Origin: Candidatus Komeilibacteria bacterium
GTDB lineage: Bacteria; Patescibacteriota; Patescibacteriia; UBA1558
DNA: 6,196 nucleotides
Direction: 5' to 3'
Assembly: GCA_024654345.1 (NCBI GenBank)
Contig: JANLIN010000117.1
Span: 1 to 6,196 of the forward strand
Positions 1-5,662 of the stretch are shown one piece after another. The notes below the pieces were generated by a model. The model was not told the origin of the DNA. It saw only the letters and a list, made by a program, of their open reading frames with translations, and did no database searches. Numbering within the stretch: the stretch's first letter is position 1; each line of letters opens with the position of its first letter. Position numbers and translations under genes: made by a program.

Positions 1-1
1 G

Positions 2-355
2 GATGAAGCCGGTCGTGCGCCGGCCACGGCGGTTATGTTTTTGGTCGTTTTTATCCTCTCGTCTTTTTCTTCGCTGACAGTAACGATCGATGAGAGTTAT
101 TTACGGATCAAATTCGGCTGGGGTATTTTTCATAAGCAATTCCTCCTTAACAAAATAGCTTCAGCCAAAGCTGTAAAAAACCACTGGTATTACGGTTGGG
201 GCATCAAGGTGTGGTTTTGGCCTTACATGTGGATCTATAGTGTTTCCGGTTTTGACGCTGTTGAAATAACCATGAAGAACGGGAAAAGGTATCGCGTAGG
301 AACGGATGCCCCCGACAAACTTGATTCTGCAATCCGTGCAAAATTGCCTTTGTAG
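2..355 (+). CDS. PH-like domain membrane protein, 5' partial
   Basis: The reading frame is open from the left window edge (position 2) through the first ATG at 35 to the TAG at 353-355, so the true start probably lies outside the window and this is the C-terminal part. Counting from the ATG at 35, residues 1-14 are strongly hydrophobic, like the end of a membrane segment. They are followed by a beta-rich region with the pattern of bacterial PH-like (bPH/DUF304-type) domains: a TVTIDESYLRIKFGWGIF strand pair, the aromatic stretch WYYGWGIKVW, then GFDAVEIT, NGKRYRVGTDAP and a final helix. Such proteins are usually one or two membrane helices plus a cytoplasmic PH-like domain, and their exact role is unknown. 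The family call is from overall pattern, not from a search. An internal start at 35 cannot be excluded, but no ribosome binding site precedes it. Confidence 0.7.
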   Translation, partial: DEAGRAPATAVMFLVVFILSSFSSLTVTIDESYLRIKFGWGIFHKQFLLNKIASAKAVKNHWYYGWGIKVWFWPYMWIYSVSGFDAVEITMKNGKRYRVGTDAPDKLDSAIRAKLPL

Positions 356-442
356 ACTTTCTGAACAAAAAATTTAGACTTTTATTAACTAATGTGTTAG
401 TGTAGTTATATGGTGCAAATAACTCGCATAAATATAAATATC

Positions 443-490
443 ATGGAGATGATGACTCTGAAAAACAGGGGCCGTCTTTCTCGTATCTAA
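443..490 (+). CDS. Possible Met-rich leader peptide of an attenuator
   Basis: A 15-codon frame encodes MEMMTLKNRGRLSRI and ends in TAA at 488-490, 21 nt before the terminator stem at 512. Three of the first four residues are Met. The codons overlap the upstream strand (461-478) of a pairing that would compete with the terminator. That arrangement recalls translational attenuation leaders, and the downstream gene belongs to a SAM-binding family, which would make methionine a sensible signal. No clear ribosome binding site precedes the ATG at 443, so translation is unproven and a frame this short can arise by chance. Confidence 0.25.
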   Translation: MEMMTLKNRGRLSRI

Positions 491-511
491 TCAAACAAAT
501 TAATACAATCG

Positions 512-550
512 AGAAAACAGCCTCTTCCAAGACGGCTGTTTTCTTTAATT
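512..550 (+). terminator. Rho-independent terminator or attenuator hairpin
   Basis: AGAAAACAGCC at 512-522 pairs perfectly with GGCTGTTTTCT at 534-544 around an 11-nt loop (523-533), followed by a T-rich tail TTTAATT. It may end the transcript of the PH-like gene. It lies only 10-15 nt before the ATG at 560, so any transcript of the next gene that starts upstream must read through it. A competing pairing between 461-478 and 529-542 makes an attenuator possible. The U-tract is short and interrupted, so termination strength is uncertain. Confidence 0.65.
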
Positions 551-559
551 TATAACAAT

Positions 560-1336
560 ATGAATATAACCATAATAAATGATTGCCGAGATGCAAATGC
601 GGCCGGGAGACAAATTACCCGAGTTTCAACGCTTATTGGAAATTCTGCATCTTTTGTAGGAGTTTCTAGCGATCTAGAAGCGGCCGGCAATCTCATTGAT
701 GTTTTAGACGCCTACGAAAATTCTCCAGGGGTAATTCTGGTAAATGTAGCCCCGAGAAATGGTAAGGCAAAAAAATGGAAAAATGGAACTCCGTTCGGAT
801 ATTTCTGGCATAAAGAAGTTTTAGTTGTCAGCAGTATAGACGGTCTCACCCTGTCCCTCGTAAAAAAAATTGGGTTAGTGGACAGTGTCCACGTACTCGA
901 CATTCCGAAAGTGATTGAGCAGTTCATCAGTGAAAGACTGATATCACCAGAAGTTGGAGAATACATAATCAATACTCAGTTTAGAAGTTATGATTTTCTG
1001 CCAAGAATTGCCGCCTATCTACTGGAAAATAGATATATTCAGTCTGATAAAATGAAGATTGAGTATATTGCTGATGCTCCAAACGCTATCTGGTGGGTAG
1101 ATAATTTTGGCAACTGCAAAACCACTTTGTTCACAGATGAGATCATCCAGCCCGACCATGTTAATACTAAGTTTGGTAAGATAAGTTATTTTGAGTGGCT
1201 CAAGGATGTACCTGATAAAACGACAGCCTTAATTACTGGTAGCTCTGGTATTGGAGATAAACGCTTTTTAGAAATTGTCGTTCAGGGAGGTAGCGCGTCT
1301 AAAATTCTTAACGCTCGCTCGGCAGATGAGATATAA
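560..1336 (+). CDS. SAM hydroxide adenosyltransferase / fluorinase-family (DUF62) protein
   Basis: The 258-residue protein matches the two-domain layout of the DUF62 family, whose characterised members hydrolyse S-adenosylmethionine to adenosine and methionine or, rarely, halogenate it. The N-terminal domain (about 1-115) starts with a beta strand and an Asp-rich turn, ITIINDCRD, where the family has its SAM-binding Asp, and continues with FVGV, ILVNVAPR and the segment FGYFWHKEVLVVSSIDG. The C-terminal domain (about 165-258) has the signature DNFGNCKTT at 181-189 and ends with GSSGIGDKRFLEIVVQGG, like the family's Gly-rich final barrel strands. The classic Asp/Arg/His triad cannot be assigned by eye, so activity is unproven. 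It is a cytoplasmic protein with no signal peptide. The start fits the family's N-terminus even though no Shine-Dalgarno is present. The preceding hairpin at 512-550 could control it. Confidence 0.75.
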   Translation: MNITIINDCRDANAAGRQITRVSTLIGNSASFVGVSSDLEAAGNLIDVLDAYENSPGVILVNVAPRNGKAKKWKNGTPFGYFWHKEVLVVSSIDGLTLSLVKKIGLVDSVHVLDIPKVIEQFISERLISPEVGEYIINTQFRSYDFLPRIAAYLLENRYIQSDKMKIEYIADAPNAIWWVDNFGNCKTTLFTDEIIQPDHVNTKFGKISYFEWLKDVPDKTTALITGSSGIGDKRFLEIVVQGGSASKILNARSADEI

Positions 1337-1410
1337 AGGCAAGAAACTTCATTCATCACCTGCTTTTTGTTGATTTTAGCTCAAGCATCTCAGCCCTTTG
1401 ACAAGAACAA

Positions 1411-1562
1411 TTAAGAAAGGAACAGACTATAATTTTGAGCTAAGAATCTCCGGAAAACAACCTTAACGTTGTTATAAGTAGTATAATGACAGCATATATA
1501 CACAACCCGATGTCACAGGAATCCCTATGTTTTTTGCTGTGTAGGCAGGAAATAAAAAACTC
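1411..1562 (+). pseudogene. Decayed 5' fragment of a TraB-like gene, relative of the gene at 2775
   Basis: Positions 1411-1494 align without gaps to codons 1-28 of the gene at 2775: by hand count 61 of 84 bases match, 12 codons are identical and 15 of 28 residues agree. Matched stretches include E-x-P near residue 12 and VV-x-S-x-IMTA at residues 20-28. The start codon has become TTA (1411-1413), and the codon matching Gln11 (CAA) has become a TAA stop (1441-1443). Farther on, a 2-nt loss before P-Y-V-F (1523-1534) and a 1-nt gain after it shift the frame, and further stops follow at 1542 and 1563. Similarity beyond about 1562 is doubtful; a possible Pro-His match at 1595-1600 needs an 18-nt insertion. 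The remaining 200 or so codons of the gene are missing, and the antitoxin gene follows instead. The similarity to codon positions and reading frame argues against chance. Confidence 0.75.
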
Positions 1563-1652
1563 TGAATGATCGTGTGATTACTACCGCCATAGTACCCCAT
1601 AAGCTGTGCATTCTCCGTAAACCAGTGTGTATAATTTACTGACACCACAGGG

Positions 1653-1680
1653 TTGCTTTTTTTACACTATCTGATACACT
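1653..1680 (+). promoter_or_regulatory. Possible promoter giving a leaderless antitoxin mRNA
   Basis: A weak -35 candidate TTGCTT (1653-1658) and -10 candidate TACACT (1675-1680) are separated by 16 nt. Transcription from this pair would begin close to A1687, the first base of the antitoxin ATG, which fits the lack of any Shine-Dalgarno sequence before this gene. The -10 overlaps the palindrome at 1672-1687, so repressor binding would block it. Both boxes match the consensus only partly. A perfect TATAAT at 1629-1634 is an alternative -10, but it has no good -35. Confidence 0.35.
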
Positions 1681-1687
1681 TGTATCA
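1672..1687. promoter_or_regulatory. Palindromic operator candidate over the antitoxin start
   Basis: TGATACACTTGTATCA is a perfect inverted repeat with 7-bp arms and a 2-bp centre. Its last base is the A of the antitoxin ATG. XRE-family antitoxins commonly bind such palindromes at their own promoter to repress the operon, so this is the best candidate site for the helix-turn-helix encoded directly downstream. The palindrome is seen directly; its role is inferred. Confidence 0.6.
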
Positions 1688-2370
1688 TGAGTACAAAATA
1701 CGCTTCAACAATCAAAAAACTCCGAAGAAAAGGTGGATTTTCTCAGTTATCTGTGGCTAAAAAGCTTGGTCTATCTCGCCACCAATATATGGCCGTAGAG
1801 CGTGGCAATCGCGAACTATCGCTTGATGAAGCAGAAAAAATCTGCGACATTTTTGGTATTTCCATGCCCAGCCTTACCAAAGCCACAGAGCCCAATTATG
1901 AGAAGTATAAACAGATGATCCTAGCCTTATTGAGTACTCCTGTTTCAGAAGATGGAAAAATTCCAAAAACCAAATTGGCAAAGCTTTTGTATTTATCCGA
2001 TTTCGCCTGGTTCTACGAAAATCTTGAGAGCATGAGTGGTATGCAATATCTTAGAAGAGAGTACGGCCCGGTACCGGATCCATATTTTAGAGCACTGGCA
2101 GAGCTAGAGGATGAGGGAAAAATAAAGATTGACCATAAGGGAGATGCGATGTTGATTTTCCTTGGCGCCGGTGCTGTGCACGAGAAGCTCAACTTGATGG
2201 ACGAGAAAGAGATTGAACTGATGCGTAAAATCTCTCTGAAGTGGAAAGACAAAAGAACGCCCGAGATAGTAAGTTTTACCCACCAACAACTCCCTTACAA
2301 ATTGTGTTCGCCCGATGAGGTGATTCCCTATGGATTGATTACACAGGAAGATCCACAACATGTCTACTAA
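1687..2370 (+). CDS. Antitoxin-like XRE helix-turn-helix fused to Panacea (DUF4065) domain
   Basis: This 227-residue protein has two domains. Residues 6-62 form an XRE/HTH_3 DNA-binding domain: IKKLRRKGGFSQLSVAKKLGLSRHQY with the turn LGLS and recognition helix RHQYMAVERGNRELS. Residues 72-205 match the Panacea/DUF4065 (SocA/GepA-like) domain: KLAKLLYLSDFAWFY, then the hallmark REYGPVPDPYF at 124-134, a short winged region, and SFTHQQLPYK near the C-terminus. Panacea domains are antitoxin modules that neutralise many unrelated toxins encoded beside them, and the HTH fusion typically adds autoregulation. The stop overlaps the start of the next gene by 11 nt, which indicates translational coupling and fits antitoxin-first order. 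The start is supported by the complete HTH and the operator-like palindrome at the ATG. No Shine-Dalgarno is visible. Confidence 0.88.
   Translation: MSTKYASTIKKLRRKGGFSQLSVAKKLGLSRHQYMAVERGNRELSLDEAEKICDIFGISMPSLTKATEPNYEKYKQMILALLSTPVSEDGKIPKTKLAKLLYLSDFAWFYENLESMSGMQYLRREYGPVPDPYFRALAELEDEGKIKIDHKGDAMLIFLGAGAVHEKLNLMDEKEIELMRKISLKWKDKRTPEIVSFTHQQLPYKLCSPDEVIPYGLITQEDPQHVY
2345..2350 (+). promoter_or_regulatory. Ribosome binding site of the toxin gene
   Basis: AGGAAG lies 9 nt before the ATG at 2360, inside the antitoxin coding sequence. It is one of only two good Shine-Dalgarno motifs in the window and supports the overlapping start over the later in-window ATGs. Confidence 0.6.
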
Positions 2371-2752
2371 CTATTCTGTTGTGCTGGAAGAATTCGCTAA
2401 TCGGCACTACATTTCGAAATTCAAAAAGAAATATAAAGGCGCGTGGGATGTCACCTGGGAGGCAATTGTTGAAGAGTTCAAACGAATAGACTCCCTCCTC
2501 GAAACCTCAATTGCCGAGACTATAGTAACTACCACCAATATAAAAATTTGCAAAACTGAATTTCGTGTCGCTAAAACTCAAGAATCGCGACATGGCTCGG
2601 GTAATAGATGCATTATTGCGGTTCGCGAAGACATACACGTGGTACATGTACTCTTGGTTTATCATAAAAATGACTTACGAGGACACAACGAGACAGCCGC
2701 TTGGAAAAAAATTATCAAAGATAATTATTCTGAATATTTCAGTGTTTTGTGA
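2360..2752 (+). CDS. Putative toxin paired with the Panacea antitoxin, RelE/HigB-like guess
   Basis: This 130-residue protein is probably the toxin, because it is encoded directly after a Panacea antitoxin with an 11-nt overlap and its own Shine-Dalgarno. I do not recognise a named family with certainty. Visible features are a basic N-terminus (HYISKFKKKYKGAWDVTW, 16-33), an acidic helix (EAIVEEFKRIDSLL), then a beta-rich C-terminal half: ICKTEFRVAKTQESRHGSGN (63-82), RCIIAVRE, VVHVLLVYHKND and ETAAWKKIIKDNY (111-123). The strand order, the SGNR turn, the Tyr-His-Lys after a hydrophobic strand and the size resemble RelE/HigB-type ribosome-dependent mRNA interferases. That is a weak inference, and another toxin type remains possible. 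It has no membrane segment or signal peptide, so action is likely cytoplasmic. The gene ends in TGA, and a separate promoter-like motif lies just after it. Confidence 0.7.
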   Translation: MSTNYSVVLEEFANRHYISKFKKKYKGAWDVTWEAIVEEFKRIDSLLETSIAETIVTTTNIKICKTEFRVAKTQESRHGSGNRCIIAVREDIHVVHVLLVYHKNDLRGHNETAAWKKIIKDNYSEYFSVL

Positions 2753-2756
2753 CTAG

Positions 2757-2765
2757 TGTTAAAAT
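2757..2765 (+). promoter_or_regulatory. Extended -10 promoter element before the TraB-like gene
   Basis: TGTTAAAAT has the extended -10 form TG-n-TAAAAT. Transcription would start about 7 nt later, within a few bases of the ATG at 2775, giving a leaderless or nearly leaderless mRNA. No convincing -35 box is present and no Shine-Dalgarno precedes the gene, which fits this reading. It would let the gene be expressed independently of the toxin operon. Confidence 0.4.
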
Positions 2766-2774
2766 GTAAGAACT

Positions 2775-3647
2775 ATGGAAAAGGAACGGACGACAATTCC
2801 AAGACAAGAAGCTCCGAAAGAGAACCTCGAGGTTGTTTTAAGTAACATAATGACAGCCAAAGAGTACGCCACCAGGCAACATGAGACCCCGTATGTCTTT
2901 GCTTTGAAAGGTGCGGGCAAAGAGCTTCGTTATTTCGGTGCACCCCACGAGCGTGATCCAAAAAATCCTTTGTTTCAAGAAATTGAGACGGCTTTTAAAG
3001 AAGCTCGTCCCGATATTATTTTTGTCGAGGGTATAAACGTTCAAGAAGATCTAGATAGATTCAATGAACAAGTGAGAAACGCCACGCCCGAAATGGTCAT
3101 TGAGCGCCTAGGTGAGTCGGGCTTTATTCTGAAACTGGGCCTTGAAAAAGGAATTGAATGGCGTTCGCCGGAGCCGACGGATGAGGAGTTGTACAACTTT
3201 TTGCTCACGCAAGGATTTTCTAAAGACCAAATTTTTGCCTGGGATGTTTTCCAAATTCTTCCTCAGTATCAGCGGCAGGTGAATAAACTGAGCTTCAAAG
3301 AATACATTGCCGGATTTATTGATCGTTTCCAACAAGCCACCGGTTGGGAGGGCTTTGATTATTCATATGAACACGCCATCCGACTCGGTGAACAAATTTT
3401 AGGACAATCAATTGATGTGGAAGATGAACCGACTGCCCAAGATTTCATTGACCCTATTCCGTGGGAGGAGAAAAAAGATAAACAAACAGTTTTAAACCGC
3501 ATTGGCGAAGCCTCTTCACTTTTCCGAGACAGACAAATTGTTAGTGAGATTGCTGATGCACTGACTACTCATAAACGAATTTTTATTGTTTATGGCGCAA
3601 GTCACGCGGTAATGCAAGAACCGGCCTTACGGAAACTATCCTTATGA
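2775..3647 (+). CDS. TraB/GumN/ChaN-like putative metal-dependent hydrolase
   Basis: The 290-residue protein has the signature spacing of the TraB/PrgY/GumN and related erythromycin-esterase-like superfamily. YFGAPHERDP places a His at 58, DIIFVEG a Glu at 85, and RLGESGF a second Glu at 114. RDRQIVSEIADAL (251-263) and IFIVYGASHAVM, with His277 in the GxxH motif, close the domain. These residues correspond to the conserved His/Glu/His set thought to form the active centre. Some members, such as animal TIKI, are metal-dependent proteases; the substrate here is unknown. No signal peptide or C-terminal membrane helices are seen, so a soluble protein is likely, unlike many TraB members. The first 35 residues are polar and probably disordered. 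It starts 22 nt after the toxin gene, and a decayed relative lies at 1411-1562. The alignment of that relative from codon 1 supports this start. Confidence 0.7.
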   Translation: MEKERTTIPRQEAPKENLEVVLSNIMTAKEYATRQHETPYVFALKGAGKELRYFGAPHERDPKNPLFQEIETAFKEARPDIIFVEGINVQEDLDRFNEQVRNATPEMVIERLGESGFILKLGLEKGIEWRSPEPTDEELYNFLLTQGFSKDQIFAWDVFQILPQYQRQVNKLSFKEYIAGFIDRFQQATGWEGFDYSYEHAIRLGEQILGQSIDVEDEPTAQDFIDPIPWEEKKDKQTVLNRIGEASSLFRDRQIVSEIADALTTHKRIFIVYGASHAVMQEPALRKLSL

Positions 3648-3660
3648 ATAACCTAAATAT

Positions 3661-4200
3661 ATGAATGGCATACAAAATTTTTCACCAGTCTGGTTTAAAA
3701 AGTACGATGCTGAAGCTGAAAAAATCAGGTCTGTTTTAAGAGACAAAGTTAAAGATATTCAGCACATCGGCAGTACTGCTATTCCCGGTATGATCGCCAA
3801 GCCTATCATTGATATGGCAGTACTGACTGATGAAATAGATGATATTGATTATTTTGTGGAAAGGTTGAAACCACTTGGCTACACATATAAGCCCGATATG
3901 TCTTCAGCGGAAAGAATTTTTTTTCGTAAAGGCGATCCGGTTGAATATCACTTATCCATCGCCTGCCCAGAGCACGAATTTTGGAACAGACAAATAATTT
4001 TCAGAGATTACTTAATAGCCCATCCTGAATTCATCCAAGAATATAATTCCCTCAAGGAAAAAAATTTAGCCGCCACTCCGGCGGAGGATTTGGATGATTT
4101 ATCTCGAAGTAAAGTTTATAACCAAGGAAAAACCGATTTCGTGCGCAAGATCTTGGAGCTCTACATCGCGGAGCATACTTTAAATTGCTATTATGGTTAA
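3661..4200 (+). CDS. GrpB family (UPF0157) nucleotidyltransferase-like protein
   Basis: The 179-residue length and motifs fit the GrpB/UPF0157 family. HIGSTAIPGMIAKPIIDMAV (35-54) is its hallmark, with the GS and the later Asp51 of the nucleotidyltransferase fold. It is followed by ERLKPLGY, RIFFRKGDP, the substrate-side EYHLSIACPEHEFWNRQIIFRDYLIAHPE segment and the helix YNSLKEKNLA. Members have the nucleotidyltransferase fold and occur fused to dephospho-CoA kinase in some actinobacteria; the reaction of the standalone form is not established. The N-terminal W-x-x-x-Y-x-x-E is also typical, so the start is well placed even though no Shine-Dalgarno is visible. The gap to the previous gene is 13 nt, so the two are probably co-transcribed. 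Confidence 0.92.
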   Translation: MNGIQNFSPVWFKKYDAEAEKIRSVLRDKVKDIQHIGSTAIPGMIAKPIIDMAVLTDEIDDIDYFVERLKPLGYTYKPDMSSAERIFFRKGDPVEYHLSIACPEHEFWNRQIIFRDYLIAHPEFIQEYNSLKEKNLAATPAEDLDDLSRSKVYNQGKTDFVRKILELYIAEHTLNCYYG

Positions 4201-4247
4201 ATAGTTTAGCTGCCTATCGGTATGAATAATCTACTGCCAAAATACTC

Positions 4248-5081
4248 ATGAAGGTTACACATTTAACGAACAAAAATCCCAATACTAATTTGAATGAAGA
4301 TAGTTTGTTGACGCAAGCCAATGTATTTGGCGTTTTTGATGGCGCCACGGGCTTAAAGCCATATAAAAACGCCGATAATAAAACCGGTGGCTATTTGGCC
4401 TCCTCCATAACTAAGGATACTTTTCGTGAACTCGCGTTAAAGATGAATCTGCATGACTGTGCCATCAAGGCCAATCGACGCGTGTTGGCAGAAATGCAAA
4501 GAAGTTCGGTAGACTTACAGGCGAAAGAGAATCTATGGTGTACGACAGCCGCCGCGGTGAGAATAAACAGTGATGATTTTGAATGGATCGGCATTGGGGA
4601 TTCTCCCATTTTGATAGTATATAAAGACGGCAAGGTGAAAGTTCTGTACCACGATGATCTTGATCGAGAGACTATAAAATTGGCTCACTCTATGGCCTCG
4701 AAAATGACTGGCAACGCCTTGAAGCTCAATGGGCTAAGAAAGGAGATTATGCCGCAAATAATTGCCGTTCGACAAAAATCAAATATTGACTACGGTATTA
4801 TTAACGGCGAGCCGGCAATGGTAAATTTTCTGCGTGGTGGCACTGAAAGTCTCAGCAATATAAAATATATTTTACTCCTCACCGACGGATTATTATTACC
4901 GAAGACTGATCCAGTCGCGAACGAAGAGTTTGATCTCATGGCCACGCTGTTCCAAAATGAAGGGTTGCCCGGTCTCCTGAAAGAAGTTAGAAGCAGGCAG
5001 AATGAAGACCCTTTGTGCCAAAAATATCCGCGCTTAAAACAGTACGATGATGCCACCGGGATCGCGATTGAAATAGAGTAG
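4248..5081 (+). CDS. PP2C-type (PPM) serine/threonine protein phosphatase
   Basis: The 277-residue protein carries every key PPM motif in order: NED at 16-18, VFDGATG with Asp31-Gly32, IGIGDSPILIV with Asp118, LLLTDGL with Asp213, and DDAT at 267-270. These aspartates bind the two catalytic metals, so the enzyme is probably active. It would remove phosphate from Ser/Thr of protein substrates in the cytoplasm, and no membrane or sensor domain is attached. Compared with typical bacterial PP2C the region 140-195 is unusual, with a long Lys-rich helix and a GEPAMVNFLRGGTESL turn before the TDG strand. No kinase lies in the window. The ATG is directly preceded by AAAATACTC, a motif also found before the gene at 5176; no Shine-Dalgarno is seen. 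Confidence 0.88.
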   Translation: MKVTHLTNKNPNTNLNEDSLLTQANVFGVFDGATGLKPYKNADNKTGGYLASSITKDTFRELALKMNLHDCAIKANRRVLAEMQRSSVDLQAKENLWCTTAAAVRINSDDFEWIGIGDSPILIVYKDGKVKVLYHDDLDRETIKLAHSMASKMTGNALKLNGLRKEIMPQIIAVRQKSNIDYGIINGEPAMVNFLRGGTESLSNIKYILLLTDGLLLPKTDPVANEEFDLMATLFQNEGLPGLLKEVRSRQNEDPLCQKYPRLKQYDDATGIAIEIE

Positions 5082-5162
5082 ATAGTATGTTATGTTTAGG
5101 GAGATTTTACGACTTTGGAAGGCATCCAGACATACAAGAAAGACTGGATAAGAATAATTTTT

Positions 5163-5168
5163 TAAAAT
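5163..5168 (+). promoter_or_regulatory. -10-like TAAAAT giving a leaderless DUF1801 mRNA
   Basis: TAAAAT ends 7 nt before the ATG at 5176, so a transcript would begin about at the start codon. The same core continues as AAAATACTCAT (5164-5174), which also occurs at 4239-4249 before the PP2C gene. No clear -35 is visible. Confidence 0.35.
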
Positions 5169-5175
5169 ACTCATC

Positions 5176-5622
5176 ATGCGCAGTGCCGCCGTCACAGTTG
5201 AAGAGTACCTCAATAGCTTGCCGCCGGAAAGACGGGAGGTTGTTGATGAATTGCGCGAACTGATCAAAACCAATCTGCCGGAGGGCTATGAAGAGATAAT
5301 GCAGTACGGCATGATCGGCTACGTAGTACCGCTGGCAGAATATCCGGAGGGATATCTGAATGACAAGAAGACCCCCCTGCCGTACATCGGCCTGGCGGCG
5401 CAAAAAAATCACTACGCACTTTATTTGATGAATATCTATGGTGATCCGGAAGTGTCACGTTGGTTTGAAGAAGAATACAAGGCCTCCGGTAAAAGAGTAA
5501 ATATGGGCAAATCCTGTATTCGCTTCCGCAAAATAGAGGACCTGCCGCTCGATCTAATCGCTCAGGTAGTAGCGCTAACACCAGTCGATGTTTATATAAA
5601 AAGTTACGAAAATAGCAGATGA
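5176..5622 (+). CDS. DUF1801 / YdhG-like protein
   Basis: The 148-residue sequence fits the DUF1801 (YdhG-like) family from end to end: VEEYLNSLPPERREVVDELRELI, LPEGYEEIMQYGMIGYVVPL, LPYIGLAAQKNHYALYLM, GKRVNMGKSCIRFRKIEDLPLDLI and the closing YIKSYENSR. The domain has a frataxin-like alpha/beta fold. A Bacillus relative has been linked to iron delivery, but the function of most members, including this one, is unknown. It is soluble and cytoplasmic. The start at 5176 places the family's N-terminus correctly. No Shine-Dalgarno is seen; TAAAAT at 5163-5168 would give a leaderless start exactly at the ATG. The following gene is 40 nt downstream and may be in the same transcript. Confidence 0.9.
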   Translation: MRSAAVTVEEYLNSLPPERREVVDELRELIKTNLPEGYEEIMQYGMIGYVVPLAEYPEGYLNDKKTPLPYIGLAAQKNHYALYLMNIYGDPEVSRWFEEEYKASGKRVNMGKSCIRFRKIEDLPLDLIAQVVALTPVDVYIKSYENSR

Positions 5623-5650
5623 TATAAAAGCAATAAACGATATTTCCCCG

Positions 5651-5656
5651 AAAGGA
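5651..5656 (+). promoter_or_regulatory. Ribosome binding site of the MazG-like gene
   Basis: AAAGGA lies 6 nt before the ATG at 5663 and fixes this start. It is the second of two clear Shine-Dalgarno sites in the window. Confidence 0.6.
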
Positions 5657-5662
5657 ATAAGT

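Noticed and set aside
1341..1376. Terminator after the DUF62 gene
   Set aside because: The only pairing found is AAAGGCA-type with TGCTTTT, with a wobble and a loop near 20 nt, which is not convincing.
1397..1432. Perfect TTGACA (1398-1403) and TATAAT (1428-1433) boxes
   Set aside because: They are 24 nt apart, too far for a normal sigma-70 promoter, and the TATAAT falls within codons aligned to the TraB-like gene.
1486..1569. 27-codon frame from the ATG at 1486
   Set aside because: It has no ribosome binding site and no recognisable product; its first codons are the leftover IMTA region of the decayed TraB-like fragment.
5124..5163. ATCCAG/CTGGAT hairpin followed by a T-run before the DUF1801 gene
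   Set aside because: A 6-bp stem with a 14-nt loop, and the T-run is separated from the stem, so it is too weak to call a terminator.
5087..5260. Open frame from the ATG at 5087 running into the DUF1801 gene in another frame
   Set aside because: It has no ribosome binding site or family resemblance, and most of it overlaps a well-supported gene.
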